This document shows positions 5,273-11,484 of a stretch of DNA of 11,484 nt, piece by piece. Location: positions 1-11,484 of the forward strand of contig JAIRZH010000046.1 of the NCBI GenBank assembly GCA_031267335.1, in the 5' to 3' direction. The DNA comes from Oscillospiraceae bacterium (lineage in GTDB: Bacteria; Bacillota; Clostridia; Oscillospirales; Acutalibacteraceae). The notes under the pieces are model-generated. The model was not told the origin of the DNA. It ran no database searches and worked only from the letters and a program-made list of their open reading frames with translations. Made by a program: the position numbers and the translations under genes. Position 1 is the stretch's first letter; each line of letters begins with the position of its first letter.

Positions 5273-7378
5273 CTATAAATCCGGTGGCGGCTGTGTAGAG
5301 GCGGCTGGGACGTTATGCTTATGGCAAAATGGCGGTAAATTTGCGCTAGTATAATATCCAATAGAGGTATTTGTGCATTCTGGAGTAGACAAAAACCCTG
5401 TTTCTTTGCAATATGGCATTACAACAACGCCGTCAGGGCAAATAAATTCATGTTCACCTTTATAATTTAATAATAATTTAGTTGTTATATTTTTGAAAAT
5501 TCTCATAGCGACGCTTTTTTCTTTAATACGTTTTGGTTTATCATAACCTGTCCAAATTCCTACAACAGAATATGGCGACGCACCTATAAACCAAGAATCA
5601 AAATCATCTGTAGTAGTTCCGGTTTTCCCAATAATTTCCCAATCATTAATATTTGCATTTTTCCCAGTTCCTTCAGGGCCGACGATAACTTGTCTAAGTA
5701 ATCTATTCAATACATAAGCACTTTCTGTGCTAATCGCTTGGATCGAATGACTGTTATAGCGATTATCAAGAATTATTTTTCCTTCTTTATCGGTAACATA
5801 AAAATATGATTTTGGCTTATGATATTTTCCTCCGGAACCGAAAATCTGAAAAGCCGCTGTCATTTCTAAAGTAGTTACACCCATATGAGTTCCACCAGCA
5901 GCAAGTGCTGCGAGCGAATTTGCATCGCTGGAATCTAAACTTTTTAAACCAAGATCTTGATTTAAAAATCTATAAGATACATTCGAACCGATCATGTTAA
6001 GAATCTGTGCAGCTGGCGCATTAGCAGATTTTTCTATTGCCCACTGCAAAATAACTTCGCCAAAATAATTTTTATACCAATTTTCAGGCCAGTCTTTAAA
6101 ATTCCCAGTTCCATCGATATCTATTTTTAATGGTTTATCTGGGATTTTTGAAGAATACGTAAAAACTCCCATATTAATTGCCGGAGCATAAACAGCAATC
6201 GGTTTAATCGTTGATCCTGGCTGACGTCGTGCTATATTTGCCCTATCATAAATTAAATTTGCGTTTTTTGGTTTAGAGCTTCCGATTGTAGCCAAAATTC
6301 GGCCAGTATAATCAACAATAGTGCAGGCGAATTCTAAATCAGGATCTTTTGGCATAATTACTTTATCAAGCACTGTTTCTTCGGCAACTTGTTGTGCGTA
6401 TGGATCAACACATGCGTAAATTTTAAGTCCGCCTGAGTACAAAATATCTTCGGCTAAATTTTTTTTAATTTTATATTTAGAAGCAAGATCATTAATGATA
6501 TCTCGGCAAAGCATTTCGATATACCAGTTCCTTATAACACCGTTTATGCTTTTATTTTTTGCCGAAGATGAGTTTAAAAATTTCATGTTTTTAGAAATTT
6601 TAAGCGCATTTTCATATTCACTTTTGGTTATTTTTTTTTGAAAAAACATTTCATTAATAACGACTTCTCTGCGTTTTTTATTTTCTTCTGGATTAACAAG
6701 CGGATTATATTTTCGTGGATTTTGTGTTACTGCGGCGATTGCAGCAGATTCGATAATATCACATTCCCAAATATTTTTTCCATAAAAACTTTCAGCTGCA
6801 GTTTGTACTCCATGGCCTGAACCAAAATTCGCAATATTAAGATAAGATTCTAAAATTTCATCTTTGGAACTTCTTTCTTCAAGCCTTACCGCACGTGCCA
6901 TCTCACGAAGTTTCCTAGAAAAACTTACTTCGCTATCTTCGGTAATATTTTTCACAAGTTGTTGAGTTAAGCTTGAGCCACCGTGGCTTTTATTGCCTAT
7001 TATTACATTTGCGAATGCACTCGAAATACGTATAAAATCTATTCCACCATGCTTATAAAAACGTTTATCTTCAATTGCTATAATTGCATCTTTCATATGC
7101 TTTGGAATTTTTTCAAAACTAACCCAAATTCGATTTTCATTACTAAAAACTTTTTGATATTCTTTGTAATTTCCATTTTCAGTAAGTGAAAAAACTTTAC
7201 TTGTTAAACGCATTTTTGCTGCAGCGAGATTTAAGTCTATTACATCATCTTTAAAAGTTGAAACAAAAAGCCTAAACATTAAAAGCAAGCCTAAAAATAT
7301 AATTGCTAAAAGAATTAATAAAAACATAAGAATTCTTAAAGATTTACTAACGTATTTTTTGCTCTTTTTTATTTTCAT
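5273..7378 (-). CDS. Class A penicillin-binding protein (PBP1a/PonA type)
   Basis: Bifunctional peptidoglycan synthase: it polymerises lipid II and cross-links stem peptides outside the membrane. At 701 aa it has a basic cytoplasmic start, one membrane anchor (about 16-37) and a GT51 glycosyltransferase domain. The latter shows Glu103 in IEDKRFYKHGGID, GGSSLTQQLVKN (133-144), KLREMARAVRLEE and ESYLNIANFGSGHGVQTAA (177-195). The transpeptidase domain has S389-T-I-K392 in QPGSTIKP, SAN 451-453 and K585-T-G-T. The Cys-containing tail (CPDG, YCKETG, PECTN, FCHKH) resembles Clostridial PBPs. It starts seven bases after the nth stop, with an AGGT Shine-Dalgarno overlapping that stop (TAGGT), so the two are coupled. 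An active cell wall is implied. The exact paralogue name cannot be fixed from sequence alone. Confidence 0.96.
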   Translation of the reverse strand: MKIKKSKKYVSKSLRILMFLLILLAIIFLGLLLMFRLFVSTFKDDVIDLNLAAAKMRLTSKVFSLTENGNYKEYQKVFSNENRIWVSFEKIPKHMKDAIIAIEDKRFYKHGGIDFIRISSAFANVIIGNKSHGGSSLTQQLVKNITEDSEVSFSRKLREMARAVRLEERSSKDEILESYLNIANFGSGHGVQTAAESFYGKNIWECDIIESAAIAAVTQNPRKYNPLVNPEENKKRREVVINEMFFQKKITKSEYENALKISKNMKFLNSSSAKNKSINGVIRNWYIEMLCRDIINDLASKYKIKKNLAEDILYSGGLKIYACVDPYAQQVAEETVLDKVIMPKDPDLEFACTIVDYTGRILATIGSSKPKNANLIYDRANIARRQPGSTIKPIAVYAPAINMGVFTYSSKIPDKPLKIDIDGTGNFKDWPENWYKNYFGEVILQWAIEKSANAPAAQILNMIGSNVSYRFLNQDLGLKSLDSSDANSLAALAAGGTHMGVTTLEMTAAFQIFGSGGKYHKPKSYFYVTDKEGKIILDNRYNSHSIQAISTESAYVLNRLLRQVIVGPEGTGKNANINDWEIIGKTGTTTDDFDSWFIGASPYSVVGIWTGYDKPKRIKEKSVAMRIFKNITTKLLLNYKGEHEFICPDGVVVMPYCKETGFLSTPECTNTSIGYYTSANLPPFCHKHNVPAASTQPPPDL

Positions 7379-7385
7379 AACAAAC

Positions 7386-8015
7386 CTAATAAATATTTTT
7401 GTTGCAGCATTTTTCTAAACAACAATTTTCACATTTAAAATTTCTTGCTTTACAAATCTTACGGCCATGTTCGACGATTCGGTGACAAAAATTTGTCCAA
7501 ATATCGCAAGGCAGTGAATCCCGCAATATAACTTCAATTTTATAAGTATTATTTAAATTATGGAACCCAATACGTTTTGTAACACGGGAAACATGTGTAT
7601 CCACTATTATCGAAGGTATTTTAAATACTTCGGCCATTACTAAATTAGCAGTTTTTCTTCCGATACCAGGCAATTTTATTAAATCTTCAATTTCATTTGG
7701 GATTTTTCCATCATAATCTTTTATTATCATTTCACTCATTGCTTTTAAATGTTTTGATTTGTTTTTATATATTCCACACATATGAATTAAATCTTCAATT
7801 TCTTCAATTTTTGCTAATGCCATAGAACGTGCATCAGGCAAATTTTTAAAAAGTTTTGGCGTAATTTTATTAACAAGTTTATCTGTGCATTGTGCCGAAA
7901 GTCTCGCGGCGACAATTAGCTCAAAATTATTTTTAAAATTAAGCGTACAGTATGAATTCGGATAATTTTTGTCTAAAACTAATAAAATAGATTCAATATG
8001 TTTTTTCGATAACAT
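7386..8015 (-). CDS. nth: Endonuclease III (DNA glycosylase/AP lyase)
   Basis: Base-excision repair enzyme that removes oxidised pyrimidines and cuts the strand by beta-elimination. The chosen 209-aa form matches the family length (about 210). The helix-hairpin-helix LPGIGRKTANLV carries catalytic Lys121, and VDTHVSRV carries Asp139. The 4Fe-4S cluster ligands Cys188-x6-Cys195-x2-Cys198-x5-Cys204 follow HGRKIC. ATG 8015 is preceded by GAGGA with a good gap. The frame stays open for 25 more codons upstream to 8090, but that part is hydrophobic, absent from the family and lacks an RBS. First gene of the nth-PBP1a unit. The FeS cluster implies that some FeS assembly capacity remains. Confidence 0.96.
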   Translation of the reverse strand: MLSKKHIESILLVLDKNYPNSYCTLNFKNNFELIVAARLSAQCTDKLVNKITPKLFKNLPDARSMALAKIEEIEDLIHMCGIYKNKSKHLKAMSEMIIKDYDGKIPNEIEDLIKLPGIGRKTANLVMAEVFKIPSIIVDTHVSRVTKRIGFHNLNNTYKIEVILRDSLPCDIWTNFCHRIVEHGRKICKARNFKCENCCLEKCCNKNIY

Positions 8016-8019
8016 AATT

Positions 8020-8024
8020 TCCTC
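8020..8024 (-). promoter_or_regulatory. Ribosome binding site fixing the nth start
   Basis: GAGGA on the minus strand, four bases before ATG 8015 (GAGGAAATTATG). It supports the 209-aa product over the longer open frame. Confidence 0.75.
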
Positions 8025-8177
8025 GCTAATCGCCAATGAGACTGTATAGTATTTCGTGTAAATGAAAAATAAGCAAACAGGCAAAAACAAAAAAATAAAT
8101 TTTCGCAGGAGATACTTAGAGCCTATCCTTAAAAAATAAACAATACTAATAAATCGAAAAAAATATTTGAAATATTA

Positions 8178-8245
8178 GGGCCTGTTACTGCTATTTGAAA
8201 TAACAAAACTTCGAATAATTTTTAGGTTGAATTATGAATAAAAAT
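8178..8245 (-). repeat. MITE-like repeat, family A copy 4 (68-bp end fragment)
   Basis: GGGCCTGTTACTGCTATTTG followed by the diverged interior AACAAAACTTCGAATAATTT. It corresponds to one end of the element in the 2611-2771 orientation and stops where the next full copy begins. TA precedes it at 8176-8177. The missing remainder is not found on the far side of the next copy, so part was deleted. Confidence 0.65.
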
Positions 8246-8247
8246 TA

Positions 8248-8405
8248 GGGCCTGTTTTCACTACTGTTTAACGACCATATTTCGGTACTTTTTGATTTGT
8301 ACTACGTTAAATTTTTTTACAATACGTTAGTATTGTGAAAAAATTTCCTTATCCAAACCAAAAATTACTCGAAATTTTGTTATTCCAAATAGTGGGAACA
8401 GGCCC
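8248..8405 (+). repeat. MITE-like repeat, family A copy 5 (158 bp)
   Basis: Complete copy in the 115-273 orientation. TA flanks are at 8246-8247 and 8406-8407; ends are GGGCCTGTTTTCACTA and TAGTGGGAACAGGCCC. The central hairpin ACAATAC-GTTA-GTATTGT is at 8319-8336. It is very similar to copy 1, including the run TCCAAACCAAAAATTACTCG, and looks among the youngest copies here. Confidence 0.85.
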
Positions 8406-8411
8406 TAAAAC

Positions 8412-8489
8412 GGAGTAATGCACAACGTCACAACTTTAAACAAATACGGTGGAATTAGACCTGGCACATGGAAATTAAAGTTTATGCTG
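8412..8489 (+). pseudogene. Second unidentified coding remnant containing PGTWKL
   Basis: From 8412 one frame reads GVMHNVTTLNKYGGIRPGTW, then KLKF, and ends at a TAG inside the right family C end (8497-8499). It shares 20 bases and the reading frame with the remnant at 581-724, whose sequence continues the opposite way. The gene they came from is not recognised. Confidence 0.3.
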
Positions 8490-8511
8490 AGTTTTTAGGG
8501 ATAGGCTCTTA

Positions 8512-8629
8512 GCTAAAATTTAAAATTTTGCATTGTTTTAAATATGTCAAGTATTTGCTTTTCTCTGGCTTTAAATTTTGAAAGTTTTATCATAAAACCT
8601 GCACTGCTTAAGAAATATCAAGCAGGCTA
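8512..8629 (-). repeat. Dispersed repeat, family B, copy abutting the baseplate gene
   Basis: Shares CTTTAAATTTT...TTTTATCATAAAA and CTTAAGAAATATCAAGCAGGCT with the copies near rnhA. Its right end finishes directly at the stop codon of the baseplate gene (TAA at 8632-8630 followed by TAGCCTGC on the minus strand). Its left end appears cut off by the family C boundary. Confidence 0.6.
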
Positions 8630-10804
8630 TTAGTATTTTCTTCCAATAAAGAAATTTAAATTAAATTTCCTTAATTTATAAATAACATTTGGTGGCACTA
8701 ATATGTCGCCAGAAGTGTCGTCTTGTTTAACGGTACATTTTCCAGAAGGAGAAAAAACAAGATCATAAATATAGTTCATACAATCAAGATTTTCAATTTT
8801 GCTAAAAATTTTATTATATTTTAATGGTTGGCCAAAATTTCTATTAAGTTTCTCAAAAAATCTTTCAATTTTCTTTTCGATTATATGATCTTCTTCTTTA
8901 AAAGCAGAATTTACAGCAAATTTTCCTTTAATATCTATAATGATAATTTCAGGACCGATTATATTGATTTTTGTGCCAAGAAGTCTATATTTTTCCAATC
9001 TTAACGCGATTGTTTTTTTGCAGCTTTTTGTTAATTTTAAAGAATCGCCGCACTGCGCGATAACTGTTATAGCTGATTGATAAGTTTGATTTTTATATAA
9101 CTGTGTAGGCAAAATAGATACAGTTTTAAAGAACATCCCAGGCGTGCTTAAAACTATTTTTTTATAATCTTCAATAGTCACTATTCGATTAATTTTAGAA
9201 AATGTTTCAGTTGAACGTTTTTTAACACTTTCGAATGTTTCGTCGTCTTTCCCGCCTTTAGCTTCTGTTATTTGCCGAATCCATGCATGTTTAAGTACTT
9301 CATTATCGCTTTTTGCTTTATTGATTAGTTCTTTTTTTATATTTGAAGCTTCGCCTTCGGTAAATGCAAGGCTACAAATTATTATGTTGTCTTTTCCGGC
9401 ACGTGGTGAAGCCCCGTTGATATGATCACCAAAAACTAAAGTTTTAGAGGTTTTTTCATAAATAAAATGTCTATCATTTTTATTTGAAGCAAAAAATTCA
9501 TCAACTCTTTTCCAAATTTTAAAAAATGTTTCATAATTTTTCTGTTCGCCTATTATTATCTCAAAGCTATCGTATAATATTTCCTTTTCGAAATTAATAT
9601 TAAAAATTTGTGGCGAAAAACCTTTTCCATCGCCAATTATAACTTTATCTCTTATTTTTTTATCATAAGAAATTAGCATAAAAACTTCTTGTTCGTTAGA
9701 AATTTCTTTTAAAAAATCAGTATTTTGAGTTCTTAAATATACTAAACCTGATTCAATATCCTTTTCTATGCTAAAATTGTTTTCCGGAATCCATGAATCG
9801 TTTTTTTTAATAAAAAATAAACTTTCACCATAAATTGAAAGATGCGTTGAAATTTTAATTTCTGCTGTAATTACTTCTTGGTTTTTTTCATCTTGCACAT
9901 ATTTAATTTGATTTTTTTTAAAAAAAATTTTTTCACAAACGGTATTTTTTTGGTTAACTTCAAAAATATTTACTAAAATTTTCGTTATTTGCGGTGGGAA
10001 ATCATAATCTGACCTTAAAAGTCGCGCTCTGATTGGATAAAAACCTTGGCTAGCCTCATGAAAGCCTTTTAATTTTAAATTTATAATTCCTGAAAATAAA
10101 AAATTATATGTTTTGTCCTTAAATTTGGCTTTGTGCCAACCTTTTTGGCCGTTTTCGGTTCCCCAGTATTCCCAAATTATTTGGGCCATAGGTACAAATT
10201 CATCATTATTTTGATTATTTATTGAATTTCGTTTCATTCCAGGAATATTAAATATTTTAAAATAAATATTAATTTTTTTATTTTTCGGCAACGGGGAACC
10301 GAAATTAATAATAAATTCTCTATTTTTAGACTTTGACCTAAAATTTTGGCCAAATAAAAAAAATATTCTTATACCATCAAATTTATAATATTCAATTTTT
10401 AAAGTTTCTTCTGGGTTGTTAAATTCTACATTTAAGATATGTGCAGAAGTTAAATATTCTGATTTTTCATTTTCAAAAACAAGATTTCCAGCAAGCCACT
10501 TGGTGTTTTTCGGAATTCTAGTTTCTTTTTCTGCTTCAGAAATCTCAATTAAAGTATGGGAACCGCGATTTTTTTTGGATTGTATGCCTATAAGTTTTAA
10601 AAATTTAATTATCGTAATTGGGGAAATTTTGTTTAAATACTCATGCTGAACAAATTTGAGCCAAGAAAAAAGTTCAATAAGGGTAATTCCAGGGTCCGAT
10701 TCGCCGGAATATGTCCATTCGGAATTAAGCTGAGCTATTTTTTCTTTTGATTCATCGATAATTTCTTTTAAACTTTGGTCGTGCAAATTTTCAAGTTTAA
10801 ACAT
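8630..10804 (-). CDS. Baseplate J-like protein of a contractile tail or injection system
   Basis: A 724-aa protein of the 'putative baseplate assembly' type (Afp11/gpJ-like), which builds the baseplate wedge of contractile phage tails and extracellular contractile injection systems. The N-terminus MFKLENLHDQSLKEIIDE followed by SDPGITLIELFSWL (36-49) is characteristic, as is IPKNTKWLAGNLVFE (97-111). The Baseplate_J core follows: FGDHINGASPRAG (458-470), EAKGGKDDETFESVKKRS (514-531) and NRIVTIEDYKKIV (539-551), with a C-terminal region about 560-720. Length is at the short end for this group, with a divergent, Lys/Asn-rich middle. No other tail gene is visible: downstream are repeats, and upstream an IS remnant. 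Its GAGGAGGT ribosome site lies inside that IS end. It may be part of a larger cluster beyond the window or a lone survivor; which of these cannot be told here. Confidence 0.85.
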   Translation of the reverse strand: MFKLENLHDQSLKEIIDESKEKIAQLNSEWTYSGESDPGITLIELFSWLKFVQHEYLNKISPITIIKFLKLIGIQSKKNRGSHTLIEISEAEKETRIPKNTKWLAGNLVFENEKSEYLTSAHILNVEFNNPEETLKIEYYKFDGIRIFFLFGQNFRSKSKNREFIINFGSPLPKNKKINIYFKIFNIPGMKRNSINNQNNDEFVPMAQIIWEYWGTENGQKGWHKAKFKDKTYNFLFSGIINLKLKGFHEASQGFYPIRARLLRSDYDFPPQITKILVNIFEVNQKNTVCEKIFFKKNQIKYVQDEKNQEVITAEIKISTHLSIYGESLFFIKKNDSWIPENNFSIEKDIESGLVYLRTQNTDFLKEISNEQEVFMLISYDKKIRDKVIIGDGKGFSPQIFNINFEKEILYDSFEIIIGEQKNYETFFKIWKRVDEFFASNKNDRHFIYEKTSKTLVFGDHINGASPRAGKDNIIICSLAFTEGEASNIKKELINKAKSDNEVLKHAWIRQITEAKGGKDDETFESVKKRSTETFSKINRIVTIEDYKKIVLSTPGMFFKTVSILPTQLYKNQTYQSAITVIAQCGDSLKLTKSCKKTIALRLEKYRLLGTKINIIGPEIIIIDIKGKFAVNSAFKEEDHIIEKKIERFFEKLNRNFGQPLKYNKIFSKIENLDCMNYIYDLVFSPSGKCTVKQDDTSGDILVPPNVIYKLRKFNLNFFIGRKY

Positions 10805-10809
10805 ATTAG

Positions 10810-10817
10810 ACCTCCTC
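10810..10817 (-). promoter_or_regulatory. Ribosome binding site of the baseplate gene, inside the IS terminal repeat
   Basis: GAGGAGGT on the minus strand, five bases before ATG 10804. It is an optimal Shine-Dalgarno, but it is also part of the IS end; the same GAGGAGGT occurs in the opposite end at 11099-11106. Confidence 0.8.
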
Positions 10818-10865
10818 GGAAATTGATTTTTAGTATTTAAATATGGTTCAATAATATCATTGGTG

Positions 10866-10936
10866 ATGAAAATTGACGCGATATAAAAAACTATTTAGAT
10901 TAGGCAATGAAAATTAACACGATATAAAAAAACTAT
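10866..10936 (+). repeat. Tandem duplication inside the IS remnant
   Basis: ATGAAAATTGACGCGATATA... (10866-10894) is repeated as ATGAAAATTAACACGATATA... (10907-10936), 41 bases apart, with two substitutions and one added A. It lies just before the transposase tail and probably marks the deletion or duplication event that shrank the element. Confidence 0.7.
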
Positions 10937-11089
10937 GCTGAAGAAAAAGCCGAAAATCGGCGTATTTCAAAAGAACGAATCGTAATTGAAAGTATAAATG
11001 CAAAAATCAAAGTTTTTAAAATAATAGCAAACAAGTACCGCAATAGACGTACTCGGTTTGGGCTAAGAATGTCTTTGCTGTGTGATTAA
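10934..11089 (+). pseudogene. C-terminal fragment of a DDE transposase (IS5-family-like)
   Basis: The frame from TAT at 10934 reads YAEEKAENRRISKERIVIES, then INAKIKVFKIIANKYRNRRT, then RFGLRMSLLCD, ending at TAA 11087-11089. The pattern RIxIE...K.FKI.A.KYRNRR.RFGLR is the conserved end of IS5-family DDE transposases and contains the last catalytic Glu region. A TAA in the same frame just upstream (about 10925) and the missing DDE N-terminal part show it is non-functional. It is on the plus strand, opposite to the genes on both sides, and its stop runs into the right IS end. Confidence 0.75.
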
Positions 11090-11106
11090 TTAATTTCCGA
11101 GGAGGT

Positions 11107-11484
11107 CTATTCATTATTATAATAATTTGACATGATTATAAATGAACTATTTTCAAACCATTTCTTCTGAATAGCTTCCTGGCCTGTTCCAGAGCCGTAT
11201 CCTATGATGGCGCCAGCTAGCGTTGACATAGCAACATTGGCTGCTTTTTTGCCAAAACTTTTTTTATCTTTATAATTATAAAAAATGCTAAGTCCAAGAC
11301 CAACTAATGCTCCGGTTATTGCGTTACTGTTATTTGTCCTACTAGTTAGATGATGAGCTACATCTAAAAAATCTCCACCGCCTGTTACGTTTTTCAGCTC
11401 GTTGTCATCGATATCTTTTAATTTATCAACTATTTTAGAGCATAAAGTTTTCAAATTTTTTAAATTTTCATCTGTAATTTCTAC
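11107..11484 (-). CDS. Double-glycine leader, bacteriocin-like peptide (5' end outside window)
   Basis: The frame is open to the right edge, so at least 125 residues are coded and the true start is not in view; an internal TTG at 11454 is unlikely to be the start because the leader-like sequence continues before it. The visible leader reads VEITDENLKN... and ends LKDIDDNELKNVTGG, the classic ELxxVxGG site cut by ABC transporters with peptidase domains. The mature part starts GDFLDVAHHL and has two Gly-rich hydrophobic segments (AITGALVGLGLSIFY; ANVAMSTLAGAIIGYGSGTG), a pattern seen in class II bacteriocins. The unusually long leader also allows a Nif11/NHLP-type RiPP precursor. The C-terminus ends SNYYNNE; its TAG stop is provided by the IS end, so the tail may be altered. 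Function as toxin, signal or effector is unproven. Confidence 0.65.
   Translation of the reverse strand, partial: VEITDENLKNLKTLCSKIVDKLKDIDDNELKNVTGGGDFLDVAHHLTSRTNNSNAITGALVGLGLSIFYNYKDKKSFGKKAANVAMSTLAGAIIGYGSGTGQEAIQKKWFENSSFIIMSNYYNNE

Larger units (their letters stand above)
8116..8511. repeat. Inverted-repeat-bounded composite (family C) containing nested repeats
   Basis: TTAGAGCCTATCCTTAAAAA at 8116-8135 and TTTTTAGGGATAGGCTCTTA at 8492-8511 are inverted repeats matching at about 18 of 20 bases. Their ends (GAGCCTATCC) resemble the family B end (GAGCCTGTCT), so the families may be related. Inside lie a partial and a full family A element and a short coding remnant. The order of insertion suggests that C or its host sequence came first and A later. 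No transposase is present. Confidence 0.6.
10807..11109. mobile_element. Internally deleted insertion sequence with intact ends (IS5-family-like)
   Basis: The 21-bp inverted ends at 10807-10827 and 11089-11109 (TAGACCTCCTCGGAAATT then A/G, AT) match at 20 of 21 positions. TA lies at each edge and may be the target duplication. Between them is only the tail of a transposase (10934-11089) and about 100 bases of AT-rich, partly duplicated DNA, so most of the element has been deleted. It separates the baseplate gene from the bacteriocin-like gene and touches both. The transposase tail fits the IS5 family; the subgroup is not assigned. Confidence 0.78.

Noticed and set aside
8016..8090. 25-codon N-terminal extension of nth as a possible signal peptide
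   Set aside because: Endonuclease III is a cytoplasmic DNA repair enzyme, the length without the extension fits the family, and the strong RBS precedes the internal ATG.
115..8405. Regularly recurring inverted repeats as a CRISPR array
   Set aside because: Copies are about 160 bp, kilobases apart, in both orientations and flanked by TA; there are no short evenly spaced spacers.
10805..11106. Dispersed inverted repeats near GAGGAGGT as a divergent regulatory operator
   Set aside because: The DDE transposase tail between the two repeats and the TA flanks explain them as IS ends.

Overview
The window looks like part of a very AT-rich, repeat-eroded genome of a host-associated, Firmicutes/Clostridia-like bacterium. 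Shine-Dalgarno sequences are strong (GAGGAGGT, GAGGTG, GAGGA). A coiled-coil protein with a cysteine cluster resembles a type common in Oscillospiraceae. The class A PBP has a Clostridia-like cysteine-bearing tail. Housekeeping genes (rnhA, ispF, nth, PBP1a) sit among short inverted-repeat elements and dead transposase pieces, as in a degrading endosymbiont genome. A protist or other eukaryotic host is an inference, prompted mainly by a Ras/Rab-like GTPase; it is not proven here.

Layout: 1-763 holds a decayed IS200/IS605 tnpA split by a MITE-like element, plus a small coding remnant. 764-2533 (+) encodes a 589-aa protein with a signal-like N-terminus, an unrecognised middle, a complete small-GTPase domain and a CaaX-like C-terminus. 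2534-3179 holds a MITE, a dead second copy of the same 5' leader module and part of a second repeat family. 3180-3716 (+) is rnhA. 3724-4011 holds two abutting repeats. 4026-4928 (-) is a two-gene unit of a coiled-coil/cysteine-cluster protein followed by ispF. 5096-5185 is a 90-bp palindrome. 5273-8015 (-) is an nth then PBP1a operon. 8116-8629 is a nest of at least three repeat families. 8630-10804 (-) encodes a baseplate J-like protein of a contractile tail or injection system. 10807-11109 is an internally deleted IS5-family-like element with intact 21-bp ends. 11107 to the right edge (-) is the 3' part of a double-glycine-leader, bacteriocin-like peptide gene.

How it fits together: the core genes serve isoprenoid synthesis, peptidoglycan synthesis, base-excision repair and RNA:DNA hybrid removal, so the cell keeps a wall and basic DNA maintenance. 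The accessory genes suggest interaction with a host or competitors: a GTPase that may act in a host cell, a contractile-apparatus baseplate component and an exported Gly-rich peptide. No link between these three beyond proximity can be shown. The most unusual points are the GTPase with its possible prenylation signal, the leader module shared with a dead gene copy, and the baseplate gene whose ribosome binding site lies inside an IS terminal repeat.
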